36,327 bases of DNA from Chromatiales bacterium. Lineage in GTDB: Bacteria > Pseudomonadota > Gammaproteobacteria > Steroidobacterales > GCA-2729495. Every line of letters begins with the position of its first letter. Within the stretch, counting starts at the first letter, position 1. Below, piece by piece: positions 29,108 through 36,327 of the stretch. Made by a program: the position numbers and the translations under genes. Where the stretch lies: NCBI GenBank assembly GCA_002688175.1, contig NZCC01000048.1, positions 1 through 36,327 on the forward strand, in the 5' to 3' direction. Under the pieces are notes generated by a model. It had not been told where the DNA came from. It saw only the letters and a list, made by a program, of their open reading frames with translations, and made no database searches.

Positions 29108-30005
29108 TCCGATGACGCCTATTAAAGTTGAGTTGGGGCGAAAACTTTTTTATGACACCCGCTTGTCAAAAAATCATGACGTGGCCTGTAATACCTGCCA
29201 TCTGCTCGACAGCTATGGTGTAGATGGGTTGCCGACTTCGGTGGGGCATAAAAATCAGGTTGGGGGTCGTAATGCACCGACGGTTTATAACGCAGCCGGG
29301 TTTATTGCCCAGTTCTGGGACGGGCGGTCACCGGATGTCGAAGACCAGGCCAAGGGGCCACCGCTGAACCCGATTGAGATGGCGATGGCAGATGAGGAAG
29401 CCGTCGTTGCCGTGCTTGCGTCCATTCCAGGTTACGTGAAGTTGTTTTCGGCTGCATTCCCCGATGAAGGTGAGCCGATCACTTTTGACAACATGGCAAA
29501 GGCGATCGGTGCATTTGAACGGGGACTGGTGACGCCGTCGCGCTTTGACACCTACCTGGACGGTGATGACGAGGCATTGAGCGAACAGGAAATAACGGGC
29601 CTGATAACATTCCTTGATACCGGCTGCGGCAACTGTCACTCCGGTCAGTATCTTGGTGGCGGCATGTATCAGAAACTTGGGCTGGAAGAGGCCTGGGATA
29701 AAGATAATGATCAGGGCCGCTTTGACGTGACCGGCAAGGAAGAAGACCGGCAGGTCTTCAAGGTACCGTCACTGCGCAATATTACCGAGACCGGACCGTA
29801 TTTCCACACTGGTTCTATCGAGACGCTGGAAGAAGCGGTGGAACTGATGGCAAAACATCAGTTGGGTAGTGACATCAAAGAAGAACAGATTCAATCGATC
29901 ATTGCTTTTCTGACCGCTCTGAAGGGTGAGATCAATGCGGTCTACATCGCCCGACCGGAGTTACCGCAGAGCTCGCCTGCAACACCGGCTCCGGATCCGA
30001 ACTAA
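29079..30005 (+). CDS. Di-heme cytochrome c peroxidase, main part
   Basis: A 308-residue frame encoding a MauG/CcpA-type peroxidase that reduces hydrogen peroxide in the periplasm. It has two heme sites, CNTCH (37-41) and CGNCH (183-187). Other family blocks are ELGRKLFYDTRLS, GVDGLPTSVGHKNQVGGRNAPTVYNAA, QFWDGRSPDVEDQAKGP, KAIGAFERGL, KVPSLRNITETGPYFHTG and a possible axial Met in GGGMYQKLG. The apparent TTG start lies inside the domain and there is no signal in this frame. The true N-terminus is in the fragment from 28910, one base out of phase. A Pro-rich tail ends the protein. Confidence 0.88.
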   Translation: MSWNMAVECNPMTPIKVELGRKLFYDTRLSKNHDVACNTCHLLDSYGVDGLPTSVGHKNQVGGRNAPTVYNAAGFIAQFWDGRSPDVEDQAKGPPLNPIEMAMADEEAVVAVLASIPGYVKLFSAAFPDEGEPITFDNMAKAIGAFERGLVTPSRFDTYLDGDDEALSEQEITGLITFLDTGCGNCHSGQYLGGGMYQKLGLEEAWDKDNDQGRFDVTGKEEDRQVFKVPSLRNITETGPYFHTGSIETLEEAVELMAKHQLGSDIKEEQIQSIIAFLTALKGEINAVYIARPELPQSSPATPAPDPN

Positions 30006-30038
30006 AGTGGGTGGTTACCGAAAGTTCCCAATAAGTAT

Positions 30039-31049
30039 TTAGTCGAGATTCAGCCAGTCGGGTAGCTGCAGTCCTTGCTCTGCCAGGAAAGCACGGTTGA
30101 ACAGGCGTGCCCGGTAGCGCATCGCCGAGTCGCAAAGTAACGTCACGATGACGTGGCCGGGACCGAGATCTCTGGCCATACGGATCGCGCCGGCAACATT
30201 CACGCCACTTGAACTGCCGACCGACAACCCTTCTTTTTTGATCAGCTCATAAACCAGTGGAATCGATTCGCTGTCCGGTAACTGGTAGGGCATATCGATC
30301 GGTGTATCGGCCAGGTTATCGGTGATCCGGCTATTGCCGATACCCTCGGAAATTGAGCTGCCCTCGGCCTTGAGTTCACCGTGTGCATAGTAGTTATAGA
30401 GTGCCGAACCGGTTGGGTCGGCGAGTCCAATCCTGACATTGTCACTGCGCGCTTTCAGTGCGTGCGCCACACCGGCGAGTGTGCCGCCGGTACCGACCGA
30501 GCAGATGAAGCCATGGATCTCTCCATGGGTTTGTTCCCAGATCTCGGCGCCGGTAGTTTGTTCGTGAAACTCGCGGTTCGCAAGGTTGTTGAACTGGTTG
30601 GCCCAGATCGCACCGTGTTCATGTGTTTCGTTCAGTTCCCCGGCGATGCGTTCGGATACTTTGGTGAAATGATTGGGGTCCTTGAGCGGTACGGCCGGGA
30701 CCAGATGCAGCGTAACCCCATACGATTTGAGGGTATCGATCTTGTCCTTGCTCTGATTGTCCGGCATGACGATCACGGTCTCGTAACCGAGTGCGTTGCC
30801 GATGACGGCAAGGCCAATCCCGGTATTACCCGCCGTGCCTTCGACGATAATCCCGCCGGGCCGCAATTGGCCACTGTTTTCTGCATCCCTGACGATGCCG
30901 AGCGCCGCGCGGTCTTTGATCGATCCGCCCGGGTTCATGAACTCGGCCTTGCCGAGAATCTCACAGCCGGTTGCAGCTGAGGCCTGGTTAAGGCGAATCA
31001 GCGGCGTGTTGCCAATGTAATCAAGCGTCGATCGGTAATGTTCAGTCAT
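30039..31049 (-). CDS. Cysteine synthase / cystathionine beta-synthase family enzyme
   Basis: A 336-residue fold-type II PLP enzyme. It has the opening YIGNTPLIRL, PLP lysine K45 in NPGGSIKDRAAL, the substrate loop EGTAGNTGIGL (70-80), the phosphate loop SVGTGGTLAG (184-193) and a C-terminal SSSGVN for PLP N1. The EGTAGNTG variant replaces the TSGNTG of E. coli CysK. Activity could be O-acetylserine sulfhydrylase, cystathionine beta-synthase or cysteine desulfhydrase; there is no C-terminal CBS domain. It starts 12 bases downstream of prfA and is probably co-transcribed with it. Confidence 0.88.
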   Translation of the reverse strand: MTEHYRSTLDYIGNTPLIRLNQASAATGCEILGKAEFMNPGGSIKDRAALGIVRDAENSGQLRPGGIIVEGTAGNTGIGLAVIGNALGYETVIVMPDNQSKDKIDTLKSYGVTLHLVPAVPLKDPNHFTKVSERIAGELNETHEHGAIWANQFNNLANREFHEQTTGAEIWEQTHGEIHGFICSVGTGGTLAGVAHALKARSDNVRIGLADPTGSALYNYYAHGELKAEGSSISEGIGNSRITDNLADTPIDMPYQLPDSESIPLVYELIKKEGLSVGSSSGVNVAGAIRMARDLGPGHVIVTLLCDSAMRYRARLFNRAFLAEQGLQLPDWLNLD

Positions 31050-31061
31050 TTTATTTATGTC

Positions 31062-32144
31062 TCAGGCTTCCAGAGCAGCCAGTTGATCGGCCTGATGTTC
31101 GTTAATTAAAGGCTCAATCAAATGTGTCAGGTTGCCGGTCAGTACGTCATCGAGTTTGTACAGCGTCAGATTGATGCGGTGATCGGTAATTCGCCCCTGC
31201 GGAAAATTGTAGGTGCGGATTCGCTCCGACCGATCGCCGGAGCCGACCAGGCTTTTGCGTTCGGCCGCGCGCTCCCGGTCTTGTTGCTGCTGTTGTTCAT
31301 CGAAAAGTCTGGCCTTGAGTAATGACATCGCATGGGCGCGATTCTTGTGCTGCGAACGTTCATCCTGACATTCAACCACCAGCCCGGTTGGCAGGTGAGT
31401 AAGACGTATGGCCGAGTCTGTTTTGTTGACGTGCTGGCCACCGGCACCGGAGGCGCGAAAGGTGTCGACGCGCAGATCAGCCGGGTTGATCTCGATTTCA
31501 TCGATCTCATCGGCCTCGGGCAATACGGCGACGGTGCAGGCCGAGGTATGAATTCGTCCCTGGGTCTCAGTTTCCGGGACACGTTGCACGCGGTGCGCGC
31601 CGGATTCGAATTTCAGCTGTGAATAGGCGCCTTTACCGATAATCCGGCTAATGATTTCTTTGTAACCGCCATGTTCACCTTCATTGGCATTCATGATTTC
31701 CAGTTTCCAGCCTTGTGTATCGGCATACTTGGAATACATTCGAAACAGGTCGCCGACGAAAATTGCAGCTTCATCGCCACCGGTACCGGCACGAATTTCA
31801 AGATAAATATTGCTGTCGTCATACGGATCCTTCGGAATCAGCGCTTTACGAACAGCAAATTCCAGTTGCTCCATCGACCCTTTGAGGACCTCGATTTCCT
31901 CTTTGCCCATTGACCTGATTTCAGCATCGGCATCATTCAGCATCTCTTCGGCCGCCGTCTGATCCGCCTGTGCCTGCTCATAATCATTGAATAACGCAAT
32001 GACGGGTTCGAGTTGCGCATATTCCTTCGACAGATCGCGGAACCGATTCTGATCCGTGATGATGTTCGGATCCGACAGCAAGGCTCCCAGTTCCTCGGAA
32101 CGGGCGACGAGTTGCTGCAGCTTGTTAACAAGGCTCTGTTTCAC
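31062..32144 (-). CDS. prfA: Peptide chain release factor 1
   Basis: A 360-residue release factor reading UAA and UAG. The catalytic GGQ is at 235-237 ([17 protein letters not shown]). The stop-codon tripeptide is PET at 190-192 in [15 protein letters not shown], a PxT variant of the PAT/PVT found in E. coli. The N-terminal coiled domain and [12 protein letters not shown] are standard. The start is GTG at 32144. Its glutamine methylase gene, prmC, is separated from it by about 6 kb. A probable promoter lies upstream. Confidence 0.96.
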   Translation of the reverse strand: MKQSLVNKLQQLVARSEELGALLSDPNIITDQNRFRDLSKEYAQLEPVIALFNDYEQAQADQTAAEEMLNDADAEIRSMGKEEIEVLKGSMEQLEFAVRKALIPKDPYDDSNIYLEIRAGTGGDEAAIFVGDLFRMYSKYADTQGWKLEIMNANEGEHGGYKEIISRIIGKGAYSQLKFESGAHRVQRVPETETQGRIHTSACTVAVLPEADEIDEIEINPADLRVDTFRASGAGGQHVNKTDSAIRLTHLPTGLVVECQDERSQHKNRAHAMSLLKARLFDEQQQQQDRERAAERKSLVGSGDRSERIRTYNFPQGRITDHRINLTLYKLDDVLTGNLTHLIEPLINEHQADQLAALEA

Positions 32145-32221
32145 GTGGTAGTTGCTCTTGGTAAATGACCGAATCAGCCGGCCAGTGCATTCATCACCAG
32201 TCCGTTACGGATTCAGGGGTA

Positions 32222-32250
32222 ATTGTCCGTCGCCGGCCGGTTGCTGACAA
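32222..32250 (-). promoter_or_regulatory. Predicted sigma70 promoter of prfA
   Basis: On the minus strand TTGTCA (32245-32250, 5 of 6) and GACAAT (32222-32227, 4 of 6) are exactly 17 bases apart, about 78 bases upstream of the prfA GTG. In many relatives prfA is read from hemA upstream, which is absent here, so an own promoter would be needed. Confidence 0.5.
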
Positions 32251-32337
32251 GGACCGGGCAAAAATGAATGCCATAAATGCCTGTTTTTCTTTTCACCCGC
32301 CGGGCGGCACCGGTCTTTTCCTTTATCATATTGGCAC

Positions 32338-34032
32338 ATGACCTGTTTGATCCGCTGCTTTCATACTGTCCGGCAAGCACGTTGGCTGTGTGGGTTGACG
32401 ATTGCGGCCATGCTCTGCGCCTGTTCCGGCCCGGTGCGTGATGCTACGCCCGAGCCTGTGTATATCCCTGACGAGAGTTATTACCTGCTGATGGCAGAGA
32501 TTGCGGTGCAGAGAAAGGCCTGGTTGACGGCCGCCAGGCAGTATCTGCAAGCCGCGGCGCTGAGCCCCGATCCGGAGCTGGCCCGGCGGGCCACCGACTT
32601 TGCGACCGGGTATGGATACGAAACCGTTGCGCTGGGTGGTGCGCGGCGCTGGCTGGAACTGGAGTCGGATAACCTGGTGGCGCATGCGCATGCCGGACGA
32701 CTCTATTTGCGGCGCTATGACACGGATCGCGCCTACCCACATTTGCGTGCGCTGCTTGGCGATCTCCCGGATGACGAGACTTTCCTCTCGCTCGCAGCGG
32801 ACCTGGCAGCAGAGGACAATACTGCAGGCGTCACGGCGGTGTTCAAACGCCTGGCCCGGCAATATCCGGATTCTGCCGGGCTGCAACTAGCGCTGGCGCG
32901 TTCGGCCATGCGCTCGGGTGACTATGAACTTGCGTTACTGGCGGCACATCAGGCCGGCAGTGAGCAGAAGCGTTTGCTTGAGTCGCAGTTGCTTATTGCC
33001 CAGGCCTTGATGGCTTTGGGTCGCGAGGCTGCCGCACTCAAGTGGATCGAGAATCTGCGCGATGAGCCAGCATCGATTATGGTCGAACTGGAGTACGTGA
33101 GCCTGTTGTCGGCAGCCGGGCGGGTGGAGCAGGCCAACGAACAGTTGGAGAGCTTGGCCAACGTCTATGGCATTCAGCCGGATTTCGTTCGGGTTCATGC
33201 GCTGGTCAATCTGGCGGCCGGCGACCTTGATACGGCAGCTCAGGATTTCCACAAGCTGTTGTCGGCCGGTAAGAATGTCTATGAGTGTTTTTATTACCTT
33301 GGGCGCATCGCAACCCACCACGGGGCCTATCGTGATGGCATCGATTATTTTGCGCGTGTGCGTGGTGAGCCTTACCTGCTACCGGCACAGATTGCTGCGA
33401 CCCAGGCTTACCAGAAGCTCGATGAGCGGCAAGCTGCGCTTGATGGCCTGCAGGCTTTCACACAAGACTATCCGCGCCATGCATTAGCCATGTCACCGAC
33501 ACGTGCGCAATTGCTGTTCGAGCTGGGTGATACGCAGCAGGCGCTGGCTACGTTTGATGATTTGCTGGATTACCAGCCTGATTCAATAGAATTGTTATTG
33601 GCCTACGGTACGATGCTTGATCTGGCTGGCCAGCGGGATCAATCGCTCGTCGTCATGCGGCGTGCCGCAGAACTCGCCCCCATGGATGCGAATGTTCTCA
33701 ACGCGCTTGGCTATACGCTGGCCAATCGAACCCGGCGCTACGATGAAGCCTACCTTCTGATTCGACAGGCACTCGAACTCAAGCCCGATTCACCGGCCAT
33801 TATCGATAGCATGGGTTGGGTCCTGTATCGACTGGGTCGGGATGCTGAGGCGCTCAGCTACCTTGAGCTGGCCTATGCGTTGATGGACGATCCGGAGGTC
33901 ATTGCCCATCTGGGTGAATTGCTGTGGGTAACTGGTGAAGCGGATAATGCGCGTGAATTACTTGATCGTTCCCTCAGCACCTATCCGGATCACGAATTGC
34001 TCGTCGAAACCCGGGCCCGGTTACCGCAATGA
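32338..34032 (+). CDS. Tetratricopeptide-repeat lipoprotein
   Basis: A 564-residue TPR protein like the one encoded upstream of lolB in Pseudomonas (PA4667 type). A signal with a Cys in MLCACSG (Cys29) marks a lipoprotein. The remainder is helical TPR-like units of about 34 residues, clearest at LQLALARSAMRSGDYELALLAA, ALGYTLANRTRRYDEAYLLIRQALELKPDSP and MGWVLYRLGRDAEALSYLELA. It is expected at the outer membrane facing the periplasm, as a scaffold. The ATG has no obvious ribosome site; a TATCAT lies 9-14 bases upstream, so a very short leader is possible. The stop overlaps the lolB start. Confidence 0.85.
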   Translation: MTCLIRCFHTVRQARWLCGLTIAAMLCACSGPVRDATPEPVYIPDESYYLLMAEIAVQRKAWLTAARQYLQAAALSPDPELARRATDFATGYGYETVALGGARRWLELESDNLVAHAHAGRLYLRRYDTDRAYPHLRALLGDLPDDETFLSLAADLAAEDNTAGVTAVFKRLARQYPDSAGLQLALARSAMRSGDYELALLAAHQAGSEQKRLLESQLLIAQALMALGREAAALKWIENLRDEPASIMVELEYVSLLSAAGRVEQANEQLESLANVYGIQPDFVRVHALVNLAAGDLDTAAQDFHKLLSAGKNVYECFYYLGRIATHHGAYRDGIDYFARVRGEPYLLPAQIAATQAYQKLDERQAALDGLQAFTQDYPRHALAMSPTRAQLLFELGDTQQALATFDDLLDYQPDSIELLLAYGTMLDLAGQRDQSLVVMRRAAELAPMDANVLNALGYTLANRTRRYDEAYLLIRQALELKPDSPAIIDSMGWVLYRLGRDAEALSYLELAYALMDDPEVIAHLGELLWVTGEADNARELLDRSLSTYPDHELLVETRARLPQ

Positions 34033-34631
34033 ATGTGGTGCGAACGGGCTGGCTGGTCGCCCTTGTTGCGCTCGCTGGTTGTGCGACTCGACCTGTCGTA
34101 CCCGGCACCGGGGTGGACTGGCTGCAACGGGCTGAGAACCTGCTGCAACTGCCGGGCTGGGAGGCCAATGGGCGCATTGCGGTCAAGTCCGGTAAGGAAG
34201 GGGGGCAGGGCAACATCCGCTGGGTCCAGGATGGTGTCAACGTCCATATTGGACTACGCGGGCCGTTCGGCGTCGGCGCCTATCAGATTGACTGGAACGG
34301 CAATGATGATCTGGTCGTTACCGGTAAAGCCGGTGAAGTGACGTTGGCGTACGCCGGACCCGATGCAGTCGAGCGTTTCATGACGGACCAGCTCGGCTGG
34401 TCGTTCCCGGCCCGTAGTACGCGCTACTGGATTCTCGGCATCGCTGATCCCCGTTTCACCAGTCGAGCCGAATACGATGCCGACGGTTGGCTCGTTACGC
34501 TCGCGCAAAACGACTGGGTGGTATCGTACGATCGCTTCGTCACCGAACATGGCCGCTGGATGCCGCGGAAAATTGTCATGCAGAATGATCAGGCCAGGGT
34601 CAAATTAATTGTCGATCAGTGGCGCCTGTAA
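34029..34631 (+). CDS. lolB: Outer-membrane lipoprotein receptor LolB
   Basis: A 200-residue lipoprotein that takes lipoproteins from LolA and inserts them into the outer membrane. The lipobox is LAGC (Cys18). Family blocks are WEANGRIAVKSGKEGGQGNIRWVQ, IGLRGPFGVGAYQIDW and LGWSFPARSTRYWILGIADP. The start overlaps the TPR gene stop as ATGA. In most gammaproteobacteria ispE follows directly; here only about 90 noncoding bases separate lolB from tRNA-Gln. Confidence 0.93.
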   Translation: MNVVRTGWLVALVALAGCATRPVVPGTGVDWLQRAENLLQLPGWEANGRIAVKSGKEGGQGNIRWVQDGVNVHIGLRGPFGVGAYQIDWNGNDDLVVTGKAGEVTLAYAGPDAVERFMTDQLGWSFPARSTRYWILGIADPRFTSRAEYDADGWLVTLAQNDWVVSYDRFVTEHGRWMPRKIVMQNDQARVKLIVDQWRL

Positions 34632-34642
34632 CCGTAAGTTTG

Positions 34643-34672
34643 TTTGACACGCCTAGTGCGTCAAATCACAAT
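34643..34672 (+). promoter_or_regulatory. Promoter for tRNA-Gln (and prs), with inverted repeat
   Basis: A perfect -35 TTGACA (34644-34649) is followed after 17 bases by CACAAT (34667-34672, 4 of 6). The expected transcript start is about 40 bases before the tRNA. The -35 lies in one arm of an inverted repeat, TTTGAC-N11-GTCAAA, which could be a regulator site or chance. Confidence 0.6.
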
Positions 34673-34722
34673 AGCCGCGCCCAGGTGCGGAGAGTTTTAC
34701 AGCGATACTATGGGCTCGACGT

Positions 34723-34797
34723 TGGGGCGTAGCCAAGTGGTAAGGCATCGGGTTTTGATCCCGTGTACCGCAGGTTCGAATCCTGCCGCCCCAGCCA
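34723..34797 (+). tRNA. tRNA-Gln (anticodon TTG)
   Basis: A 75-base tRNA with encoded CCA. The acceptor arms TGGGGCG and CGCCCCA pair fully, with discriminator G. The D-loop is AGCCAAGTGGTAAGGCA and the T-arm GCAGGTTCGAATCCTGC is perfect. The anticodon loop TTTTGAT gives TTG. The outermost anticodon-stem pair is T-T (34748/34764), a mismatch where many relatives have a pair. It precedes prs, as in Pseudomonas. Confidence 0.96.
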
Positions 34798-34828
34798 TTT
34801 TTAATCTATTGCTAACAGGGTTGATCGA

Positions 34829-35800
34829 GTGAACAGCGACAACAATTTCGTTATTCCGAACATGATGATCTTCACCGGGAATGCAACCCCGGGGCTGGCC
34901 GCCAGCATAGCCAAGCATCTCACGCTGCCACTGAGCAAAATCCAGGTCGGACGGTTCAGTGACGGCGAGATCGCCACGGAAATCATGGAGAATGTACGCG
35001 GGCGTGATGTCTATATCGTTCAATCCACCTGCCCGCCGGTTAACGATAACCTGATGGAATTATTGGTTATGGCTGACGCACTGCGTCGGGCATCGGCTGA
35101 GCGGATCACAGCTGTAATCCCGTATTTTGGTTATGCCCGACAGGATCGCCGGCCACGTGCGGCCCGGGTGCCGATCACGGCACGCCTCGTGGCCAGTATG
35201 ATTGCGACGGCCGGTGTTGATCGCGTTTTGACCGTCGATTTGCATGCCGATCAGATCCAGGGCTTTTTCTCGATTCCACTCGACAATGTGTATGGCTCAC
35301 CGGTTCTGCTGGGCGACATGTGGAAGCAGAAGGATGAAAACATGGTTGCCGTGTCGCCGGATGTCGGTGGTGTGGTTCGCGCGCGCGCCTTGGCCAAGCG
35401 AATGGACGACCTTGATCTGGCCATCATCGATAAACGTCGTCCGCAGCCGAATCAGGCCGAGGTCATGAATATCATCGGTGAAGTCGAGGGCAAGACCTGT
35501 GTGCTGATCGACGACATGATCGATACGGCCGGTACCTTGTGCCTGGCTGCAGCGGCACTGAAAAGCAATGGAGCCAAGCGGGTTGTAGCCTATATTACGC
35601 ACCCGGTACTGTCCGGCCCGGCTGTGGATCGGGTTACCAATTCCGAACTCGATGAACTGGTCGTAACCGATACGATCCCGTTGTCCGAAGCGGCTGCTGC
35701 CTGCAATAAAATCCGCCAGCTCGGGGTCGCGGAGCTGCTGGCCGAAACCATGCGCCGCCTGGCGCTCGATGAATCCGTCAGCTCCCTGTATCTCGATTAA
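34829..35800 (+). CDS. prs: Ribose-phosphate pyrophosphokinase
   Basis: A 323-residue enzyme making PRPP from ribose-5-phosphate and ATP, for nucleotides, His, Trp and NAD. Motifs include [55 protein letters not shown], the catalytic loop near [10 protein letters not shown], and the PRPP site [13 protein letters not shown]. The GTG at 34829 has an AGGG site 8 bases upstream; the ATGs at codons 12-13 ([10 protein letters not shown]) match the E. coli start better but lack a ribosome site. It is 31 bases downstream of the tRNA and probably co-transcribed. Confidence 0.95.
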   Translation: MNSDNNFVIPNMMIFTGNATPGLAASIAKHLTLPLSKIQVGRFSDGEIATEIMENVRGRDVYIVQSTCPPVNDNLMELLVMADALRRASAERITAVIPYFGYARQDRRPRAARVPITARLVASMIATAGVDRVLTVDLHADQIQGFFSIPLDNVYGSPVLLGDMWKQKDENMVAVSPDVGGVVRARALAKRMDDLDLAIIDKRRPQPNQAEVMNIIGEVEGKTCVLIDDMIDTAGTLCLAAAALKSNGAKRVVAYITHPVLSGPAVDRVTNSELDELVVTDTIPLSEAAAACNKIRQLGVAELLAETMRRLALDESVSSLYLD

Positions 35801-35922
35801 CCATAAAACCTCTGTATTTCCCCACCCGTACCGACTCTGCTATCATCCGCGGCCCTTCATATAAATAGCCGTGCGCCCGGTCGCAGGGAAACGGTGAATT
35901 AGACCAATACAGGAGGCCGATT

Positions 35923-36327
35923 ATGGCTGTGGTATTTGATTTGGTCGCGGAAGAACGGACAGATTCAGGGAAAGGTGCGAGCCGCCGCCTGCGTCGAGCC
36001 GGAAAAGTTCCCGCGATTGTTTATGGCGCAGGTCGCGCCCCGCGTTCGGTGTGTTTTGACCTTGGTACGCTGATGCACAAAATGGAGAATGAATCATTCT
36101 TCTCCAGTGTGCTGAGTATTAGTGTTAAAGGTGAGGCTCGCCAGTGCATCCTCAAGGATGTGCAGTTGCACCCGGCTAAACGCATGGTTATGCATCTCGA
36201 CTTGCAGCGCATTGTTGCGGACGAGAAGATCCGTATGTCCGTGCCGGTTCATTTCCTGAACGAGGATATGGCCCCTGGCGTCAAGCAAGGTGGCGGAACC
36301 GTCGCGCATCTCGTGACCGATGTTGAA
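35923..36327 (+). CDS. rplY: 50S ribosomal protein L25 (Ctc form), 5' part
   Basis: The first 135 residues of the long, Ctc-type L25, which binds 5S rRNA; the C-terminal TL5-like domain continues past the window. The N-terminal L25 core is clear: LVAEERTDSGKGASRRLRRAGKVPAIVYGAG, then QCILKDVQLHPAKRMVMHLDLQRI, then the start of the second domain (VPVHFLNEDMAPGVKQGG). A full AGGAGG ribosome site sits 6 bases before the ATG. In the 122-base gap after prs a TATCAT at 35841-35846 may be a -10, but no good -35 accompanies it. The prs-rplY order is standard; pth would be expected next. Confidence 0.95.
   Translation, partial: MAVVFDLVAEERTDSGKGASRRLRRAGKVPAIVYGAGRAPRSVCFDLGTLMHKMENESFFSSVLSISVKGEARQCILKDVQLHPAKRMVMHLDLQRIVADEKIRMSVPVHFLNEDMAPGVKQGGGTVAHLVTDVE

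Noticed and set aside
34644-34832. Plus-strand frame of 62 codons spanning the tRNA
   Set aside because: It reads through the tRNA-Gln gene and its promoter; no protein family resemblance.

Overview
The window is a chromosomal segment of a gammaproteobacterium. It is densely packed with housekeeping genes in orders typical of that class: mreB next to gatCAB, dacA-dat-ybeD-lipB, prfA/prmC/moeB, and TPR lipoprotein-lolB-tRNA(Gln)-prs-rplY. There is no phage, integrase, transposase, CRISPR array or rRNA. The species cannot be named from the sequence. The mre/mrd layout and the metF-metH and GatCAB genes suggest a free-living, non-enteric lineage.

Layout. (1) 1-539: 3' end of a MurU-type sugar nucleotidyltransferase, convergent with lipB across a long near-perfect palindrome. 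(2) 699-11150, minus strand: one colinear run, mreB-mreC-mreD-mrdA-rodA-mltB-rlpA-dacA-dat-ybeD-lipB, with many 4-base start/stop overlaps. It joins the rod-shape elongation machine to peptidoglycan trimming enzymes, a D-amino acid transaminase and lipoate transfer. (3) 11272-14518, plus: gatC-gatA-gatB, divergent from mreB. (4) 14626-17355, plus: a secreted protein built from twelve ~50-residue repeats (probable tandem beta-propellers) and a VanZ-like membrane protein. (5) 17356-17758: the only long gene-free stretch, with a terminator that fits the minus strand best and a perfect-arm operator. (6) 17759-23277, plus: an ArsR-type regulator fused to a SAM-methyltransferase domain (SahR-like), metF and metH, overlapping by 8 bases each. 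(7) 23299-24969, minus: moeB-like and prmC. (8) 25063-30005, plus: a cystathionine gamma-synthase/lyase, an S9 peptidase, a cytochrome c'-like protein and a frameshifted di-heme cytochrome c peroxidase. (9) 30039-32144, minus: a cysteine synthase family enzyme and prfA. (10) 32338-36327, plus: TPR lipoprotein, lolB, tRNA-Gln, prs and partial rplY.

How it fits together: most of the window serves cell-wall growth, translation (GatCAB, RF1, its methylase PrmC, L25, tRNA-Gln) and the methionine/sulfur cycle (SahR-like regulator, MetF, MetH, two transsulfuration-type PLP enzymes). The least ordinary parts are the SahR-like operon and its operator, the orphan terminator upstream of it, the repeat protein with its VanZ-like partner, the genes separating prfA from prmC-moeB, and a seven-T frameshift in the peroxidase gene. 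I see no clearly unprecedented multi-gene system.
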